Positions 18,445 to 28,337 of a DNA stretch of 64,000 nucleotides are shown here, one piece after another. Source of the DNA: a virus. Position 1 is the stretch's first letter, and each line of letters begins with the position of its first letter. Location of the stretch: IMG/VR virus record IMGVR_UViG_3300027800_000004, positions 1 through 64,000 of that record, one strand, 5' to 3'. The notes under the pieces are model-generated. The model made no database searches. It worked only from the letters and a program-made list of their open reading frames with translations, and was not told the DNA's origin. A program made the translations under genes and the position numbers.

Positions 18445-21123
18445 TTAGCCACTTCTTTCACTGTCTGTTGATAAAACTATTACTGAGTAAATCCTTACTT
18501 TTTCATCGTGTTCCTCCGTTCTCAATCTTACATAGCAATATCTTCCTCTTATCTCTCTCCCGTTCATCGTCCTGGCGTTCATTGTTGCAAAGTTACCAGG
18601 ACTATTCTCATCCTTGAGTATTCTGCCATAATAAATGCCCTCCGACTTATTCCAAACAGCAACATACGTTTCCATAAGCACATAAGAGGCTTCATAGGGA
18701 ATTAGGATATATCTGCTATTGCAATCAAACTGATGATCGGCATAGACGGCTAGAGAATTGAAAACCTTATTCTTTTCAGGATTGACATTGCTGACAAACT
18801 GAACATCACCTACCGTTGGAACCTTTGCCCATTCAAGCCAACCCTGTCCCTCATCCACATTCATTATGTAAAGTTTCTGACGATACATGTGGGCAAACCA
18901 TATTCCCAGATGAACATAAGATTCTGTCTGTTGATCTATCCTGGTTATCCACCGGCCATGATGTTCGCTGAAGATCGCTCCCCAGACTACTCCGTTCATG
19001 TTCCAGTTAACCCAGATCTCATTATGCTCTACATTGGCACCAGAATTAACCAGTAATAAGCGAGATCCACCTTGAAGCGTTATCCATGCTGAAAGATCCC
19101 GGAACCATCTCTTCATCTTATAGTCAGAGATAGGTAGTTGTCCATTGGGTGCTGAACGTATGTATTTACCTTCGCTATTATCCCAATAATACAAGTTCCT
19201 ATCATTAACCAAAACACTGTCCGGGTGCTGGCAGCCATAATTTGTTGACTCTTCCCTTGATGTGCCAAGAAGATTCTGAACCAAAGTGTAATTGCTTAAT
19301 CCTCCATCGGCACTGAATGTCTGCACCCTGTTGATATAGATGCTTGTTTCTTTGTACATCTGAAGGACCTTGAGAGTAAATCCTATTTCTCTCAATGCAG
19401 TTATGTCTCCATTCTTTCTTGGTAAATCAACAAAGTCATTATACATGAATAGGGCAATATTGTTTACCTGAGTACCCTCAAGCAGTCTGCCTCCGTTTCT
19501 TATTCTCTCATGCAATGCTACCTGTTGCTGACTCACATCCCATAAGAATGGCCAACCCTGAGAGGTTAAGGCTGTCTGAAGATCCCACCAGTCACTCGGA
19601 GCAATGCTTTCTGCATAAAATGGCACTACGTTTACCGTTCCGGATTCATAGTTCAGTCTGAAATACTTCCAGCAATCATTGGCTGTATTAAATATCTGTG
19701 CCTTTGTTGTGGTATTTCCATAAAGATCTATTACTTGGTCTATGTCTCCTTTATGATATTTATTGCCATTTGCGTCAATACCTATCTCAAAGACCATCCC
19801 TGTACCATAGAATATGGTTGTTCCCAGACCTTTTCGTGGCCTATAAACTTCTACGAGAATATCATTTGCACCCTCAACCCATTCCGTAGGGGCATTTACG
19901 GCCTGTACGATAAGCCACTCGCCTCCAACCGCATCACCATACATGGTACTGGTTCTCTCAATCTCATAATCGAAGTTTTCCTCAAATTCCGTAACATCAC
20001 CAGAACCAGTATCTATTGTGCCGATAAGCCTTAATCTATCTCCATGCTCCCATATATAGTCAGGAACTTTCCATCGGAGATTATTAATTCTTGTTTCATC
20101 CAAGGTATCCTGAATCATTACTGCCCATCTGTCATGAGTAAGATCCTTGATGTCATTGATCCTAATCTGAAGGAAATAATCCATAGATATATTTCCGGAA
20201 TAAACAATCTCGTAAGTTGTTGCCCAATCCGGGGGCCGGTGATTTATGTTAAAAGTGAGATAAGCAATAGTTGTTGTAAGAACATCCGGTAATCCATTTG
20301 GATTACCTTTCATATACCAGGGCAAATAAATATCGAAGTCATCTGTCTTAATGACTGAGCATCTTCTTGCTATTTCATCTTTATATACAAGTCCAAAGCC
20401 ATGAACTGCACCATACTTCAATACTGGATACTTTGTGACAGTTCCATAAGAAGTGTAATATGCGCTAACCTCATAGCCATAATCCGGGAAAACATCAGTA
20501 AAGTTTCCTTCGCTTGGTGGTGGAAATGTATGATAAACTCTATCTAATGGCCAGAAATCAAGCCAGAATGGATATACAACCGGATCTGCATCTGAAGTTA
20601 CTCTTGAGGGTCCCCAATTAGGATGAGCCAACATTGCAGCGTTTAGACCTACCGTCACATCATACCAGTTGTCTCCTGCTTGGGCCACATAAGATACAAT
20701 ATATGCGATGTCATTCTTTGTATCATCAACTCTTAGATAATAAACATCACCGGAAGTAACAGGATTTGGTATAAGAACATGGGCGGAGACATAAAATCGA
20801 GTGTTTCTTGTTATTTCTCCTCCTGGCGTTGGATCCCAAGAATATGGAGGTTTTCTTTGTGAAATATAAACATCCAGATTAATCGTGGTAAAATCTACTG
20901 ATATGTCCGAATAATCAACATCAACCGACATATCTGGCTTAATAGTATCATACCCTTCAGTTATCTTTCCAAATACAACCGCATTGCCGGATATCAACTC
21001 CATGTGTCCAGCTTTTATTGGCACATAGGTAAAGGGTATGGCTATCGCTTCGGCAGCGATTTGTTCTTTAATCCTGTCGTTGTAAAACTTTATGTCAATA
21101 TCTTGATTATGTCCGTAAAGCAT
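18445..21123 (-). CDS. Large stump/muzzle-like protein, C-terminal section
   Basis: 892 residues, no signal peptide. The first 120 residues (FYNDRIKEQIAAEAIAIPFT, YVPIKAGHMELISGN, VVFGKITEGYD) look like the middle of the large beta-rich stump proteins (muzzle/T7 gp12-type) of crAss-like phages rather than a natural N terminus. The rest is beta-rich, with a long conserved-looking segment containing ESTNYGCQHPDSVLVNDRNL and YYWDNSEGKYIRS, which resembles a beta-propeller or knob fold. Upstream genes at 24366-25550 and 25553-27553 look like the front part of the same ancestral protein. Family identity is from general resemblance and gene order, without a search. Confidence 0.55.
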   Translation of the reverse strand: MLYGHNQDIDIKFYNDRIKEQIAAEAIAIPFTYVPIKAGHMELISGNAVVFGKITEGYDTIKPDMSVDVDYSDISVDFTTINLDVYISQRKPPYSWDPTPGGEITRNTRFYVSAHVLIPNPVTSGDVYYLRVDDTKNDIAYIVSYVAQAGDNWYDVTVGLNAAMLAHPNWGPSRVTSDADPVVYPFWLDFWPLDRVYHTFPPPSEGNFTDVFPDYGYEVSAYYTSYGTVTKYPVLKYGAVHGFGLVYKDEIARRCSVIKTDDFDIYLPWYMKGNPNGLPDVLTTTIAYLTFNINHRPPDWATTYEIVYSGNISMDYFLQIRINDIKDLTHDRWAVMIQDTLDETRINNLRWKVPDYIWEHGDRLRLIGTIDTGSGDVTEFEENFDYEIERTSTMYGDAVGGEWLIVQAVNAPTEWVEGANDILVEVYRPRKGLGTTIFYGTGMVFEIGIDANGNKYHKGDIDQVIDLYGNTTTKAQIFNTANDCWKYFRLNYESGTVNVVPFYAESIAPSDWWDLQTALTSQGWPFLWDVSQQQVALHERIRNGGRLLEGTQVNNIALFMYNDFVDLPRKNGDITALREIGFTLKVLQMYKETSIYINRVQTFSADGGLSNYTLVQNLLGTSREESTNYGCQHPDSVLVNDRNLYYWDNSEGKYIRSAPNGQLPISDYKMKRWFRDLSAWITLQGGSRLLLVNSGANVEHNEIWVNWNMNGVVWGAIFSEHHGRWITRIDQQTESYVHLGIWFAHMYRQKLYIMNVDEGQGWLEWAKVPTVGDVQFVSNVNPEKNKVFNSLAVYADHQFDCNSRYILIPYEASYVLMETYVAVWNKSEGIYYGRILKDENSPGNFATMNARTMNGREIRGRYCYVRLRTEEHDEKVRIYSVIVLSTDSERSG

Positions 21124-21130
21124 CTGACAT

Positions 21131-21556
21131 TTAACTTACATAGATTATCCCAAGTGAGTTCCATTCTATCGTTGAAGTGCCGTTTGTGACAATCTGGTTA
21201 GTGGTAAAATCAATGATACATCTTATTGGAGATGTTGACAAACTTCCTCCTACAAACGCATAGACACATCCATAGCGGTAACTTAGTGTTGCCGAAGGAC
21301 CTATAACAACATTGGCCGCATCGAGGAAAGCATTGTTCCCATCATAGGATTGCACTCTTCCGGTAATAGGCATACCTTCTACTGGATAAGGTCCACTGGC
21401 TGCGATCCTCCTGTCTACAACACCACTCTGTCCTGCGAATTGGTGTTGTGCGGGATCGGGTGTATATTGGTCATTAAGAAGCATAAGTCTTAAATCTTCT
21501 GCTACCCAGGCATCAACTATTGCCTTTTTTACAAATCTTGGTACTACGCTTGCCAT
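21131..21556 (-). CDS. Small phage structural protein
   Basis: 141 residues. The N terminus (FVKKAIVDAWVAEDLRLMLL, NDQYTPDP) resembles small structural proteins often found among phage tail and neck genes. The C-terminal 60 residues are beta-rich and end in the hydrophobic segment TIEWNSLGIIYVS. It sits between the tailspike-like and the large stump gene with gaps of only 7 and 16 nt. Possibly a decoration or tailspike-anchor protein; I cannot choose between them. Confidence 0.6.
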   Translation of the reverse strand: MASVVPRFVKKAIVDAWVAEDLRLMLLNDQYTPDPAQHQFAGQSGVVDRRIAASGPYPVEGMPITGRVQSYDGNNAFLDAANVVIGPSATLSYRYGCVYAFVGGSLSTSPIRCIIDFTTNQIVTNGTSTIEWNSLGIIYVS

Positions 21557-21572
21557 GATATTTCGTTTTTAA

Positions 21573-24362
21573 TTAATTCAAAGGTTCTGTCCATAAAAGT
21601 ATTGTTAAAGTATCACCTGGAGATGATGCAACTGTCATATTTACTGAGAATGGTCCATTAGATTCCATGTTATTCATCTCAATGTAAGTCGGGGTAACGC
21701 CATAAACATATCCGGAATTATTTCTTCTAATCATTATTCTCAAATTCAATAACGCACCTTCGCCAAATTGTGAGTGCCAGGGAATACAATCAAATACAAC
21801 CAATGTTGATCCTACTGCATTATAAGCATTATACTCATCAATATACATGTGAGTTTCACTTGGATGATTAATAACATTAACAGATATTGGTAGCGGTGCA
21901 GCTCCCTGGGTTACGGTTAATAAGACGTTATTCAAATAAGGAGTATTATCCTCTATCGTAATTACACCGGTCCTCTCTGCTCCGTTGTTCTGAGAATTTG
22001 GGTATAATGCCAGTGTTGTTCCGGAAGCGATCTGGCCTCCTTCCAGTACCTCTACCGCATCATCGTCATTCCAGACAGTCATCCATGCCGGTATATCCCT
22101 GACAAACATCGGTATTGTTGGAACTGAATGGGTAATAGTTGTTTCATACTTGATACCGACTCCGGGTGCGCCAATATATTCAAATGCTCCTATGGACGGT
22201 ATCGCGTTCCAACCATAGCCATCTCCGTCATAACCATTGGCACCGCCCAGGTTAATCCCGGCATTTCTTAGATCTGAACCAGTTTCTAGGTGCAAAAAAT
22301 CTAGCTTCGGCAAACTACCATCACTTTGTCTTACACCATCTAGGACTGAATCTATAAGACTTTTAAAATCCGCATCTGTAACTGTAACTACACCATTCCA
22401 TGAATTATGGTCATTGGTTGCTCCGGCTGCTACTACGGCATTAACATTACTGTTTGAATATGCAATATTGTTTCTTAGGATATTTGCGATACCAAGTGGT
22501 CTGTTAAATTCAAAGCCGTTATAATTTCCAAAGGCCACATTGTTATATAACCACATGATGCAACTGAAATCTGCCGTATTCTGGTCAAATCCATTAACCA
22601 TATTTCTAACAGCCAATGAATTTTTTACGGTTCTCAGATGTTCGGTTGCATGGTCAGTAAAGCAAGGTCCTAGTTTAAATCCATTGCCATCAGCCCCACC
22701 ACCATAAGGAGTTATTCCTTCATCACTATACCCATTCCAAAACGCCCAGCATCTATCTATCTCAATATACCCATCGTGGTCAAAGAAATCCCATCCATCA
22801 TCACAGCAACACCATGCCCTACACCCATAGAAATATAGAAATGTAGAGGTATCTCCACCTGTCGCATTAAATCCGTTTGCATTTTCATAGTTGTGATAAG
22901 GATCTGCAAGGTGATGAGCATCACAGTTTCTCCAAGTAATATGATGTGATTGGTTCACTACAAAACCATATCCACCAAGATGGTCCGCATCGCATAATTC
23001 GATAGTACAATAAGTACATGTTGTATGGAATATTCCCGACACTCCTCCTGTCTGCAATGCTGTCTGTGCTAGTCCTGTTACTCTTAATCCCTTAATATTT
23101 AGATAGTCACAACTATAAACATAGAGTGCAATGATGTATGTATAAGTCGGAACTACATTATCAAGATTTAATACTGGAGATTCGTCAGGATAATTTAAAA
23201 TATTGATTGGATTTAATGCTGTACCATGAAGATGATGCCATCTGCTAAATGCGGATGCTGAATTGGCATAGGTCGTTCTGTAAATACCTCCTCTGATATA
23301 TGCTAGATCTCCGGCAACCATTACGTCATCCAATCTCTCCCATGTTTTAAATGGTGAATTAAATGATCCATCATTAGTATCACTTCCCCAGTTTGCTACA
23401 TAATAATCTGCACCAATATCTGTTGCTGAACCATATATCCTGGCTCCGACCTGCCATGTCCCATCCTGATTTTGATAATCAGTTAGTCTATCAAGATCCC
23501 AAGTAGCACCCAACGCTAAACCAGTAAGATATGTTGTTCCAAGGTTTACTCCATAATTCAATCTTGCGCGTGGAACGAAAGTGATGGTATCAAAGAAATT
23601 TGGATTTATAACAACCGAATGAGTATCATAACCTAATGCCCTCCATTGCGCCCAAGTATATATTGAACCCAGATAATTGAATGATGGAAGATTATCTCCT
23701 TCTTCGCACCAATATATGTTGTAGTCACACTCAAATCCCGTCAGACAGCCGGCATTGCCTACCCAGATACTATTAATCCCTTTATAGACTGTGTAAAAGA
23801 TATTGTTCTTAATTTTTGCACCGGACGCTGAACCAACGGGACTTATATCTGAATTTTCATAAACCTCTACTAGAGATCTGTTACAAACTGCACTGGTAAG
23901 TGAACTGTAAAGGGTGTTGTTATAAATCTTAATCCCATTCATTCCCTTAACAACTATCCCTGGCTTTCCGTTCTTGACGATATTGTACGCAACCATCCCG
24001 GATGTATCCGTCATGCCATTGCTCTTGCGTACAATGCCCATTGGCACTCCGTCAAGATAATTGTATTTTACATGGACATTAATGTTGTATCCGGTAAATA
24101 TTCCGTGCGTAATGATACTTAATGAGGGTGTTCCTCCCCAGACTAACTTGTTTCCGTAAATAAGCGCACCATCGAGATTGTTATTATAAGCATTGACATT
24201 CTCATCTCCAGAGCATAGCATATATCCCTGAGTATTTAAAGAAGAAATGAAGTTTCTCCTATAAATAAGATCAGTATCCGTAAGTCTGGGGATATTAACT
24301 CCTGTCCAGACCGGGGTATCTGTATTAATGGTTGATGTGCCTTCTATGAGTAATTGAGCCAT
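21573..24362 (-). CDS. Beta-helix tailspike with PL9-like pectate-lyase module and BACON-like domain
   Basis: 929 residues in three parts. Residues 1-310 form a parallel beta-helix (repeated YN/NN turns, e.g. GMNGIKIYNNTLY and KIKNNIFYT) paralogous to the secreted protein at 30077-31201. Residues 315-690 form a second right-handed beta-helix of the polysaccharide-lyase family 9 type: YYVANWGSDTNDGS at the start, then DDGWDFFDHDG and GNGFKLG, which match the substrate/calcium-binding turns of PL9. Residues 735-815 resemble a BACON-like domain (PAWMTVWN, ERTGVITIEDN, LLTVTQGAAP), followed by a beta-rich tail. Expected role: binding and depolymerising host surface polysaccharide. No signal peptide, consistent with a virion protein. 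Confidence 0.72.
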   Translation of the reverse strand: MAQLLIEGTSTINTDTPVWTGVNIPRLTDTDLIYRRNFISSLNTQGYMLCSGDENVNAYNNNLDGALIYGNKLVWGGTPSLSIITHGIFTGYNINVHVKYNYLDGVPMGIVRKSNGMTDTSGMVAYNIVKNGKPGIVVKGMNGIKIYNNTLYSSLTSAVCNRSLVEVYENSDISPVGSASGAKIKNNIFYTVYKGINSIWVGNAGCLTGFECDYNIYWCEEGDNLPSFNYLGSIYTWAQWRALGYDTHSVVINPNFFDTITFVPRARLNYGVNLGTTYLTGLALGATWDLDRLTDYQNQDGTWQVGARIYGSATDIGADYYVANWGSDTNDGSFNSPFKTWERLDDVMVAGDLAYIRGGIYRTTYANSASAFSRWHHLHGTALNPINILNYPDESPVLNLDNVVPTYTYIIALYVYSCDYLNIKGLRVTGLAQTALQTGGVSGIFHTTCTYCTIELCDADHLGGYGFVVNQSHHITWRNCDAHHLADPYHNYENANGFNATGGDTSTFLYFYGCRAWCCCDDGWDFFDHDGYIEIDRCWAFWNGYSDEGITPYGGGADGNGFKLGPCFTDHATEHLRTVKNSLAVRNMVNGFDQNTADFSCIMWLYNNVAFGNYNGFEFNRPLGIANILRNNIAYSNSNVNAVVAAGATNDHNSWNGVVTVTDADFKSLIDSVLDGVRQSDGSLPKLDFLHLETGSDLRNAGINLGGANGYDGDGYGWNAIPSIGAFEYIGAPGVGIKYETTITHSVPTIPMFVRDIPAWMTVWNDDDAVEVLEGGQIASGTTLALYPNSQNNGAERTGVITIEDNTPYLNNVLLTVTQGAAPLPISVNVINHPSETHMYIDEYNAYNAVGSTLVVFDCIPWHSQFGEGALLNLRIMIRRNNSGYVYGVTPTYIEMNNMESNGPFSVNMTVASSPGDTLTILLWTEPLN

Positions 24363-24365
24363 TGC

Positions 24366-25550
24366 TTAAGTATCATCAAATTCATCATAATCCCATTCAA
24401 ATTCATCTTCTGTTGCCAGTAGAAACATGTTTATTGGCGTAGATGTCGGTGTGCCTAATGCCAGTCCCAAAAAAGCTGGTAAGGAAATTCCACTACCCGT
24501 TACAATCGGGAGAGGAATTGTAATAACCAGAGTTGTTAATTCTGTCTGTAAAAGCGTATTGGTTTCATAGGCCCTCTCTTCAGCACTAAACTTATCAATT
24601 TCTTCAACCAAAAACCATGTTGACGGATCCTGACTGCTCCTGCCGATGATCTTGATCTTCCTGACCTCCTCTGTCCCGGTGTTTACCCTAATCTTAAGAT
24701 AATTGTTTAGTGAAATAACCTCTGTGGCCAATCCTGTTGCTATCTCTTCCTCTCCGTTGGGCATTGCCACTATACAGGCCGGAGAATAGGTACTCTCTCT
24801 CCAGTCCATGTAAACATAGTTATACGCAAACTGAAAGAGAGTCTGTCTTAAGTTATTAATTTTTCGTGTATCATCAGTCTGATATTCAACTGTAGGAGCA
24901 AGTTTGGGTGGCATTGGGGCAAAGTAAAAATTCTCCACCTTCATGGTGTAATAGCAATCTTCTACCATACAAAGTCTGGTCCAATATGCTGTCCATGCAA
25001 TAGGATTATAACCGATGTTAGATATCACGCATTTGTACATGTATTTGCCTTCCGAAATGATCTGGTTCTCATAGTAATAAATATCATCAGTCCATTCGGT
25101 AATGCTTGTGTTTTGACCATATCCTATGCCGTGATAATATGAGGTCTTTGCTCTCTCAATGTCTATCTGGTAGATCGGGTTCAGGTTATCAGTCCATATT
25201 ATCTTTCCATTGATAATTCTGGCATTATAGATTTTATAATCCTCGTCAAAACCTATTGAATTTGCAGCATCATAATAGACAACATTTTGCGCCCTGGTGT
25301 CTATGTCCACTTCTATTATCCATGCTGCATGATAATAATTATCAATGTAGAAGAGATATAATTTCCTATTCTCCGGATCAACACATTTACCATTTAGCAA
25401 AATGTTTGAGACATACGAATCAACTTCCGGAAACGGACCGGGAGATGACCGTAATAACCTCACAGATAGATAGTGAGATTTTAAAGCAAAAGAATTTATT
25501 GCTTCTCCACTATTATGTGCCAGGTCTATTGTCTGTACAAGTTGTCCCAT
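24366..25550 (-). CDS. Stump/muzzle-like protein, middle section
   Basis: 394 residues. The segments VYYDAANSIGF, IINGKIIWTDNLNPIYQI and LFQFAYNYVYMDWRESTYSP follow the order seen in the central part of the muzzle-type stump protein of crAss-like phages, where they make beta-propeller-like blades. The protein starts abruptly with a beta strand and ends in a Thr/Pro-rich hydrophobic stretch and an acidic tail (DEFEWDYDEFDDT). It is separated by 2 nt from the gene before it and 3 nt from the tailspike after it. I read it as the middle piece of a protein whose N-terminal piece is at 25553-27553 and whose C-terminal piece is at 18445-21123. Inference from resemblance and synteny. Confidence 0.5.
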   Translation of the reverse strand: MGQLVQTIDLAHNSGEAINSFALKSHYLSVRLLRSSPGPFPEVDSYVSNILLNGKCVDPENRKLYLFYIDNYYHAAWIIEVDIDTRAQNVVYYDAANSIGFDEDYKIYNARIINGKIIWTDNLNPIYQIDIERAKTSYYHGIGYGQNTSITEWTDDIYYYENQIISEGKYMYKCVISNIGYNPIAWTAYWTRLCMVEDCYYTMKVENFYFAPMPPKLAPTVEYQTDDTRKINNLRQTLFQFAYNYVYMDWRESTYSPACIVAMPNGEEEIATGLATEVISLNNYLKIRVNTGTEEVRKIKIIGRSSQDPSTWFLVEEIDKFSAEERAYETNTLLQTELTTLVITIPLPIVTGSGISLPAFLGLALGTPTSTPINMFLLATEDEFEWDYDEFDDT

Positions 25551-25552
25551 TT

Positions 25553-27553
25553 TTATGGTGTATCGCCCCAGAATATGTCAAGTAAAAATGCTTCCGCAAG
25601 TAACTCTATCTGAGCATCTGTTAATACAATTCCCGATTTAATTATTCCTATTGCTGTAATTTCATACGGTGGACTATCGGAATATCTGACAACCGTTCTA
25701 TGATAATTAAAGTCAACGAGATCTCCAGTAGTCACTTGTTCCTGTACTCCGGCACCGGTAAACCATAAGTTGTCCTCGTCATCCAATATAAAGTCAGGAG
25801 AACTTTCTAGTACAAATAATGAGCCTGAAGAATATGGAATATAATTGGTTGCAAAATCTCTCACCAGGATTGCTATTCTTCTTCCGTCTGTTGCACTTAT
25901 TAAGTGATCGCTTTCTATTTCTCCAATCCACAGGAAATCTAAGAGATCTATTACGCTTCCCCAGGCCAGAAGATTTATCAGAACGATTGCATCTTGAGTT
26001 ATAAGATGATAGTAAGATGTCATGCCGGATCCATCTGGTGCTGCATTGGTCCCTGACAAGTCTAGCCTATCACCAAGTCTCCATTCCCCTACTCCCGTAA
26101 CCGCATCAAATGTTGTAAGGAATAAACTAACGCTGGTAGATATAAGGTTATTGTTTAAGAAATCATAGTTCCGTTGGCCTGCAACATCTGTACCCCATGT
26201 CGCATAAGGAGTAACCGAGTCCAGAAGATTTTCAGATGCGTTAAGTATCCTAAGTTTTGGTAATGATGCCGGTAATGTGAGGATTAGTAATTCATTATTC
26301 CGCAAATCGAGTATTTCAAGATCTGCAATAGTGAGAGTATTGACAATAAAATTGATTAATGAATTATCATTTGCAATAAAGGACTGCCACAAAACTGTTC
26401 CTGTCGGGAATACGATATTATTAATGTTATTATTGGAAATATCAATCGTTCCAAATCTTGATAGGTAAGTCATACTTATCGCAATCAGATTATTATTGGA
26501 GATATCAAACTTACCTGCGTTGGTTCTCCATGTATATGGAACTGATATTGCCGTTAATAGATTGTCTGATAGATCTATCTCTGCATAATCTGTCAATGAT
26601 CCAAATTTCCATGTTTGTAGTGAAATACTTGTTAATAAATTTGAGGACAGATCAATTTTCTCAAGACTTGTACAAACAGGAGATATTGTGATACTCGTTA
26701 TTTCTACTTCATCTGCGACAATAGATTTAAGATGTGAGCAGTTATAAATATTAATGGTTCCACCACCGGCCAGATAGGTGTGTTTAATTGCTATTGGCAC
26801 ATCATCAAGAAAATACATCTGGCCAACACCATCTCCCCAATCTATATATATAAATCCATCTCCGGTTAATGTCATTTCAAATTCACCGTCAATGGATGTT
26901 ACTATAACTACATGTATCAAAATACTCGGTACAATTTCATCATATAACCAAAATTGAGTTCTGGTCTTTAGTAACTCATAACCAAAATCTCCATATTTCC
27001 CTGCTCCAAGTGCCGAAAAACCGTATGAGTCAACTGCATCTGTGTTTGGAGCCAGCCACCGGACTTCGCCAGGTACTTTTAGTTTGCCTCCGGCTGTTGC
27101 CTGTCCTCCAAGATGATTGAATAAGATAAGCCAGTCTGCCAGTGATGCTATCTTCCATCCATCAGGACAGAATCCCGGTTGGTGGATCATCTGCCAATTA
27201 TAGAGGCCGCCATAAATATCCCTGTTTGCCTCAATATCTCCATAAACCTTTGATCCGAAATAATTCCTGGCATAGTTCTTCTTCATCCAGGTCTGGGTGC
27301 CTATTGTTACACTCTCATATCCTTCATAGACAAACCCTCCTCCAATAGAACCTCCATAATAAGTTGGTAGAATAGCGTCAATAATCAGTTCTACCTCACC
27401 CTGTAATGTCTCCATAATACCAATGCCCTGCTGCTCCTCGCTTGAGGCAACGCGCATGTTTAAGGCATCGGTATATTCGCCTGGCTGAAGATCGGCAGGG
27501 TTATCGTCCTTATTAAGACCTATGTTAAACCTATGGAGGTCCTTGTTCTGCAT
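25553..27553 (-). CDS. Stump protein N terminus fused to FISUMP and leucine-rich-repeat adhesion module
   Basis: 666 residues. Residues 1-60 (FNIGLNKDDNPADLQPGEYT, DALNMRVASSEEQQGIG) are a typical beginning of the muzzle-type stump protein. Residues 75-200 are a FISUMP domain (VTIGTQTWMKKNYA, YGGLYNWQ, CPDGWKIASLADWLILFNHL). Residues 205-265 are PKD/BspA-like (YIDWGDGVG, IKHTYLAGG). Residues 270-470 hold about ten irregular leucine-rich repeats of the form LDLxxNxLxxI (e.g. FDISNNNLIAI, LDLRNNELLIL). The rest is a beta-rich, LamG-like tail. FISUMP and BspA repeats are surface adhesion modules, so this is a likely receptor-binding device mounted on a stump protein. Start overlaps the previous stop (TAATG). 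Confidence 0.65.
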   Translation of the reverse strand: MQNKDLHRFNIGLNKDDNPADLQPGEYTDALNMRVASSEEQQGIGIMETLQGEVELIIDAILPTYYGGSIGGGFVYEGYESVTIGTQTWMKKNYARNYFGSKVYGDIEANRDIYGGLYNWQMIHQPGFCPDGWKIASLADWLILFNHLGGQATAGGKLKVPGEVRWLAPNTDAVDSYGFSALGAGKYGDFGYELLKTRTQFWLYDEIVPSILIHVVIVTSIDGEFEMTLTGDGFIYIDWGDGVGQMYFLDDVPIAIKHTYLAGGGTINIYNCSHLKSIVADEVEITSITISPVCTSLEKIDLSSNLLTSISLQTWKFGSLTDYAEIDLSDNLLTAISVPYTWRTNAGKFDISNNNLIAISMTYLSRFGTIDISNNNINNIVFPTGTVLWQSFIANDNSLINFIVNTLTIADLEILDLRNNELLILTLPASLPKLRILNASENLLDSVTPYATWGTDVAGQRNYDFLNNNLISTSVSLFLTTFDAVTGVGEWRLGDRLDLSGTNAAPDGSGMTSYYHLITQDAIVLINLLAWGSVIDLLDFLWIGEIESDHLISATDGRRIAILVRDFATNYIPYSSGSLFVLESSPDFILDDEDNLWFTGAGVQEQVTTGDLVDFNYHRTVVRYSDSPPYEITAIGIIKSGIVLTDAQIELLAEAFLLDIFWGDTP

Positions 27554-28329
27554 TATCTCTTCGGTGTTTGCCTTGAGGTACTGAACAACATCTGCCTGTA
27601 CTCTTCTGCCGTAAAGATATCTTGGAAGTCACGAAGCATCGCTACTGCCTTGTCGTGATTGTCTTCTCTCCTTGCCTTCTCTGCCTGTGATATTCGCGGA
27701 TCATTCTCTACCATCTGCCAGAGAATATACGTCCTCACTGCCGGCTCTGCTTCTCTGGGTATGGTCGTGGATCCGGTCAGGTTCACTCCGGATGAGATAT
27801 ATTCAAGGACGATATAATTGTCCGTGATGGTGCCTGTAAAGGCGAATGTGCGTCTTTCTCTGTCAAACCGGTATGAAGCATCACTGATACCGCCAGACAT
27901 CCCGTAAAGGCCTCCTACGAACTGGCCGCATCGGATATGATCTGAGAAATAGACCAATGATGAAGCATCTGTCGTGTCATTTGCATCTGTGTTGCTGAAA
28001 TTCTCAAGTCCGTCTGTTGATGTCCTGGGGAGAAGGATCTTATCGTGACGATGAATCACCTTCAGTTTCCCATTGGACGGAATACCCACTTTCAGCCAGT
28101 CAACAAAGTCTGCCGGCAGAGATACAACCTTACTCGTTGGATCCACGTTTATATAGACAACCTCAATATTATCAAGATGCCAGAGATTGAGTTCGGTATA
28201 ACCTTCGATAGCCAGTTGCATCAAATGGAAATAATCCCTCATTGTGTAGTCTTTTACCCTGTTCAGGGTTGACATCACAACCTTTCTCAGACTGACTACC
28301 CCTGCTATTTTTGGTGCTGCTATACTCAT
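27553..28329 (-). CDS. Ring/head-tail connector protein
   Basis: 258 residues. Helical N terminus, then a beta domain beginning with VVYINVDPTSKVVSLPADFV, followed by DWLKVGI, and a helical C terminus rich in charged residues (ISQAEKARREDNHDKAVAML). This helix-beta-helix arrangement and the PADFVDW-type strand are usual for P22 gp4/T7 gp11-like ring proteins that extend the portal. It lies directly before the stump gene and after another ring-like protein. A member of the connector ring stack is likely; which ring cannot be told from sequence alone. Confidence 0.6.
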   Translation of the reverse strand: MSIAAPKIAGVVSLRKVVMSTLNRVKDYTMRDYFHLMQLAIEGYTELNLWHLDNIEVVYINVDPTSKVVSLPADFVDWLKVGIPSNGKLKVIHRHDKILLPRTSTDGLENFSNTDANDTTDASSLVYFSDHIRCGQFVGGLYGMSGGISDASYRFDRERRTFAFTGTITDNYIVLEYISSGVNLTGSTTIPREAEPAVRTYILWQMVENDPRISQAEKARREDNHDKAVAMLRDFQDIFTAEEYRQMLFSTSRQTPKR

Positions 28330-28337
28330 CTCTCAAC

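Noticed and set aside
25553-27553. Diversity-generating retroelement
   Set aside because: FISUMP is a known target fold, but no reverse transcriptase, accessory protein or second near-copy of the sequence was found in this window.
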